Source: Lineus longissimus
Taxonomy: Eukaryota; Nemertea; Pilidiophora; Heteronemertea; Lineidae
Length of the DNA stretch: 64,000 bases
Reading direction: 5' to 3'
NCBI RefSeq assembly: GCF_910592395.1
Contig: NC_088322.1
Location: 12,083,431 to 12,147,430 of the forward strand
The notes beneath the pieces were generated by a model. The model made no database searches, was not told the DNA's origin, and was given only the letters and a program-made list of their open reading frames with translations. Positions 60,658 through 64,000 of the stretch are shown piece by piece. Numbering within the stretch: the stretch's first letter is position 1; each line of letters starts with the position of its first letter. The position numbers were made by a program, and so were the translations under genes.

Positions 60658-60762
60658 AATTTAATCAAATTTTACAACATGTGTCAGGAGAGAACCGAAA
60701 TGCTGAAAACCACACGAACGCGGGGAAAGCGACGGGGGAAAATACCAAATGACGCGTCCTGA
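60658..60762 (+). CDS. Candidate alternative last exon of the pLGIC gene (distal)
   Basis: After a strong tract (CTCTCCTTCGTCTTTTTTCAG) a phase-0 frame encodes 34 residues: NLIKFYNMCQERTEMLKTTR, then TRGKRRGKIPNDAS and TGA. It could follow YFD of exon 6 or EFR of exon 7 in frame. Like the other tails it is charged and basic. AATAAA lies at 60998-61003, about 236 bp beyond the stop. It could equally be the last exon of an unrelated gene whose other exons I cannot see. Confidence 0.35.
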   Translation, partial: NLIKFYNMCQERTEMLKTTRTRGKRRGKIPNDAS

Positions 60763-60795
60763 GCATGTGGTTTGTAGTCACCCGATTGCCATGCT

Positions 60796-60832
60796 TGATC
60801 ACGTGAGAGTCACATGACATCTCACGTGATCA
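60796..60832. promoter_or_regulatory. Perfect inverted repeat with two E-boxes
   Basis: TGATCACGTGAGA (60796-60808) and TCTCACGTGATCA (60820-60832) are perfect inverse copies around an 11-bp spacer. Further sites (ATCACGTTTTCGTGAT near 60846 and CCACGTGATTGG near 60913) follow within 100 bp. Confidence 0.6.
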
Positions 60833-63800
60833 ATTTTATCATCCTATCACGTTTTCGTGATTGATCTTCTGCAGGCTACATGTAGATTAGCGGAAGTTGT
60901 ACCTACGTTGACCACGTGATTGGAACAACCTATTGGAACCGGTCTTCTGCTCACATGACTGATGTCCACCAATGAGAAAGCTAGGCATCTTTGGAGGAAT
61001 AAATTAAAAACGTAGAATCTTTGAACAAGTTTCCGTCATGCACCGTTATCTTACCCTAACAAAAAGCCAACAGAATACGGAAAAATTCGTTGATCTCTTC
61101 TGCCACTAGTGAAAGGTTGTGATCGAAATGACTCGTGTTTAGACCGTGAATGGTTGTGATCAGAATGACTCGTAGCAGCGAGAACTCCAAAGGAATTCAG
61201 TAACAGTGACATTATATTCTAATTCTATTTAGATATTGACAAAATGCGTGGAGATCAGCAACTGTTTAAAACTACGTCAGTGTGCACCTACCTACATTTA
61301 TCAATATACTGACCACTTCAATATAGGCTTTCACCTGAAATTTCTGGCTGTAATTATTGGCGGTAAGCTGGGACGTTGCAACAACAAACTAGTGAATACT
61401 TCGTGAAAATTACGTGGAATAATAGCTTTCAGGTTGCAATGGTGATCAAAATGACCGTTTAAACTCAAAAATACTTTTTGTCGGCAGTCTTCTTGAAATT
61501 AAAGCAGAGAGGATGATCGTCACATATTACGAATGCCTGTCACCTGCCTGGTTGTAGGAATGCATAATGGTGCGCACTCGGACTGGGGTGTTGCAGGTAG
61601 CCATATTGCACTATCTTGGATAACCACTGACGTCTTGGCTGCAGTTAGTGTTAGTGTTAGAAACTGTCTCGGACGCCCGACGCTAATAAACATTAGGTAA
61701 TAGATAGGCCAATACATTTTAGCGATAGAGGGCGGATGAAGATACAGCAGAACTTAATAATAGTAATAACTTTAGAGACAGACAATCTAATATGCAAATC
61801 TTATAAGTGCAATATGAGTGTGAACATTACATAGTTCGTCTTACAAACTATTTGTGATTAAAAACTTTACATAGATGTGATATCCATCAACACTTCTTCC
61901 AGTCTCAAGATTTTTGTTCGATCGATTTCATCTCGGAGGTGAAATCAGTTTTATTTACATGTACACGTGCATCTAATCAAGAAAATGTTGTATAAGAGTC
62001 AACGTTTTAGAAAAACTGTCTAGAGCTATGATCGACAGCTGGAATTTAAAGCTGTGCTGGAACTCGGTAAAAATGCATGTTAGCCTCTCTATTGATCATT
62101 CTTTAAAGGGAGACTATATGCAGCTAGGTGGGCCAGGTCGATCTAGGCATCACTACAGTCTCGTTGGTTTGTAACCCCTAAATGTATTGTCTATCACCGA
62201 GTCTAACCAGACCTAGTTCCCTAACCGTGCATATTAGTCACCTGGGGATCGTTATTTGTACCTCGAGCTCCTGCCTTGGCTGCCCTTTAACTGGCTATAC
62301 CACGTTTGCGTATAAAAGAGGAGGATTGAAAATCCTCAGCTTTATGTATACATTGTATGTACCTTATATTTGAAATCCTCCGTCTCTATCATTTCTTCAT
62401 AGTTTTTTAGATAAAATGCATGTTGCAGTCTGTTGCAGTACTCGGGTGTGGTGGAACTAATTGGACCTGACTGTTCAAAGCACTGTAGAGTTCGGTGGAT
62501 CCAAATGATTTGTTGACAGTACCATGAATGGGTTCTGTGTTCCCTGGAGAATCAATTCCCCAACTTGCCGAACTGGCGTGTCCTCGGGAAGAAGAAAGTT
62601 TTTCGATAATGTTGGAAAAACTCTGTCACTAACAACAAAATAACGTTGTGTTCTTCTGATCATCTGATGATAAGGTTATTCAAGCATGATTTACATCAAT
62701 AAAGAGGAATATTCACTGTAGGTTTGTCCGGTCGATAGCAAACAAACTGAAAAGTATGCATGGACTGATTCTGTCCGTGTACTACGTACATGAACCCAGT
62801 GATCAATTTACAACAAATAGTTAATTTTCTACCAATGAGTGTATATTTTGGCTGGTTTTTCCTGTGATGCACAATTTTTTCCAGGCCGTTTTCCAAGGAC
62901 CACTGCTCAGTAAGATGGACAGCCCACCGTGAATACTTGGAGATGATTCTCGGTCGTTTGGGCAATTGATTCTTAAGGATGGTACCTATATGTCAGTAGA
63001 AAAAAATATGTACTTCTAGCAGTAGCTTTAGAGGCAATCCTAAAGCTCTAACAAGTGAGAAGGAGTCATATTTATATCTGTTAGATACTATTACGTAGCT
63101 TTCAAGGAAAGCCCAGTTATTGAAGAAAGTAATGAGTCATTTCTAATGACTCTTTAGTCGTGACGTTTGTATCTTTTGAAATAACCCCACATCTGAAAAG
63201 GCAATCTGCCATTTCATTCACAAACATTAGCATTGTAAATAGAATAGCCTTCTAGGGATGTTTCAACTAAAGTTTGCTATGAATCTGCTTCTCAACACTC
63301 GGTGGTTAATATTGTGTGCAGATCGCTGGCAAATTTGAGTCGAAGCAAAACTTTACCACACGTGTCCACTCCTAATTCATTCTCTGTAATATTTTTGACC
63401 CGTTCAGTTTTAAATGAGCATACCCGCCCTACCCGACCAAAAGAAATTTAAGGAAAAGAAAAAGCGTCATTTTCGATAGTTACAGCAAAATATACTGTAA
63501 AACATCAGAAATACCCTGGATTTTCTTTCAGGTTTATACTGGAAGGCTGTCATTATATTTATCATTATTATATATGCCCAGTGCCTTCAGCCAAGGAGGA
63601 TGAGCCCGTAGCAAGTCACTGACGAGTGCTCATACTTGGTGGGATCTTTGCATGCCCTGGCGTCATAACCACCAGGTACAAGGAACCTCAATTTGTTCAA
63701 TGTCCAATGGCGATATGTTCAAGCGTTCCAACATAAAAGAGGAAAAGAAAAAAACTCAGTTCTCAACTCGATCCTCATCTTGTGGGATATTTCTGATGTA

Positions 63801-64000
63801 CGGTTCTGATAATTTCACACCAGTTTATTTATCCTTGTACGTACTGTAAATAAAAACTTTTCTATTCTCACTGCCGTCAAAGCCAGTGTTGCTTTCTTTA
63901 TTAGGGAGTTTTCGCAGGATTCGCGAAAACAGACGATTGAGGAAGTAATAAAAGGAATCGTCCGATAAAGGACGATTTAGGAAGTGTGTATACCAGATAG
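60833..64000. other. No gene recognised
   Basis: Minus-strand frames at 62475-62663 and 62696-62965 give protein-like peptides without a family I can name. An acceptor-like CTTTCAG at about 63531 leads into no convincing exon. Confidence 0.5.

Noticed and set aside
63531-63612. Last exon after TTTTCTTTCAG
   Set aside because: Neither reading frame gives a recognisable peptide, and there is nothing to join it to.

Overview
This 64 kb window looks like intron-rich nuclear DNA from an invertebrate animal, probably marine. Coding density is very low, there are short exons with GT/AG junctions, tRNA-derived SINEs, many short inverted-repeat elements and AT-rich minisatellites. I cannot name the species. 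There is no operon, prokaryotic gene, CRISPR array or credible functional RNA gene.

The one gene I can support is on the + strand. It is a pentameric ligand-gated ion channel (pLGIC, the 'Cys-loop' superfamily), read as at least seven constitutive or alternative phase-0 exons between 31380 and 40302, plus a best-supported last exon at 51889-52002. Its N-terminal exon or exons were not found. The joined exons give an extracellular beta domain (31380-35012), M1-M2 (35010-35911), M3, a very short M3-M4 loop and M4 (39689-39892), and a basic C-terminal tail. The striking feature is a tandem pair of equal-length 156-nt exons (35528-35683 and 35756-35911), separated by a 72-nt intron. Each encodes the second half of M1 and the whole pore-lining M2. 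They differ at pore-relevant positions, so they look like mutually exclusive exons that swap the channel's pore. The channel also lacks the Cys-loop cysteines and has almost no intracellular domain, which resembles the prokaryotic layout. Two further in-phase last-exon candidates (45163 and 60658) suggest alternative C-termini.

Layout. 1-2050: a composite repeat and foldback element with a nested retroelement tail. 2050-11880: nothing recognised. 11.9-12.8 kb: two SINE copies head to head. 14.5-16 kb: a (TCG)n tract and a ~302-bp tandem repeat, each unit carrying a CTCF-like core motif. 16-31 kb: scattered foldback-element fragments and no gene recognised. 31.4-52 kb (possibly to 60.8 kb): the channel gene, with MITE-like elements in its introns. 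52-53 kb: hairpin repeats and CACGTGA sites. 55-60 kb: a MITE and three minisatellite arrays. 60.8-64 kb: a perfect E-box palindrome, then nothing recognised.

All exon boundaries were read by eye from reading frame, splice consensus and family alignment. Family statements come from general knowledge of pLGIC structure. No database search, RNA evidence or folding calculation was available.
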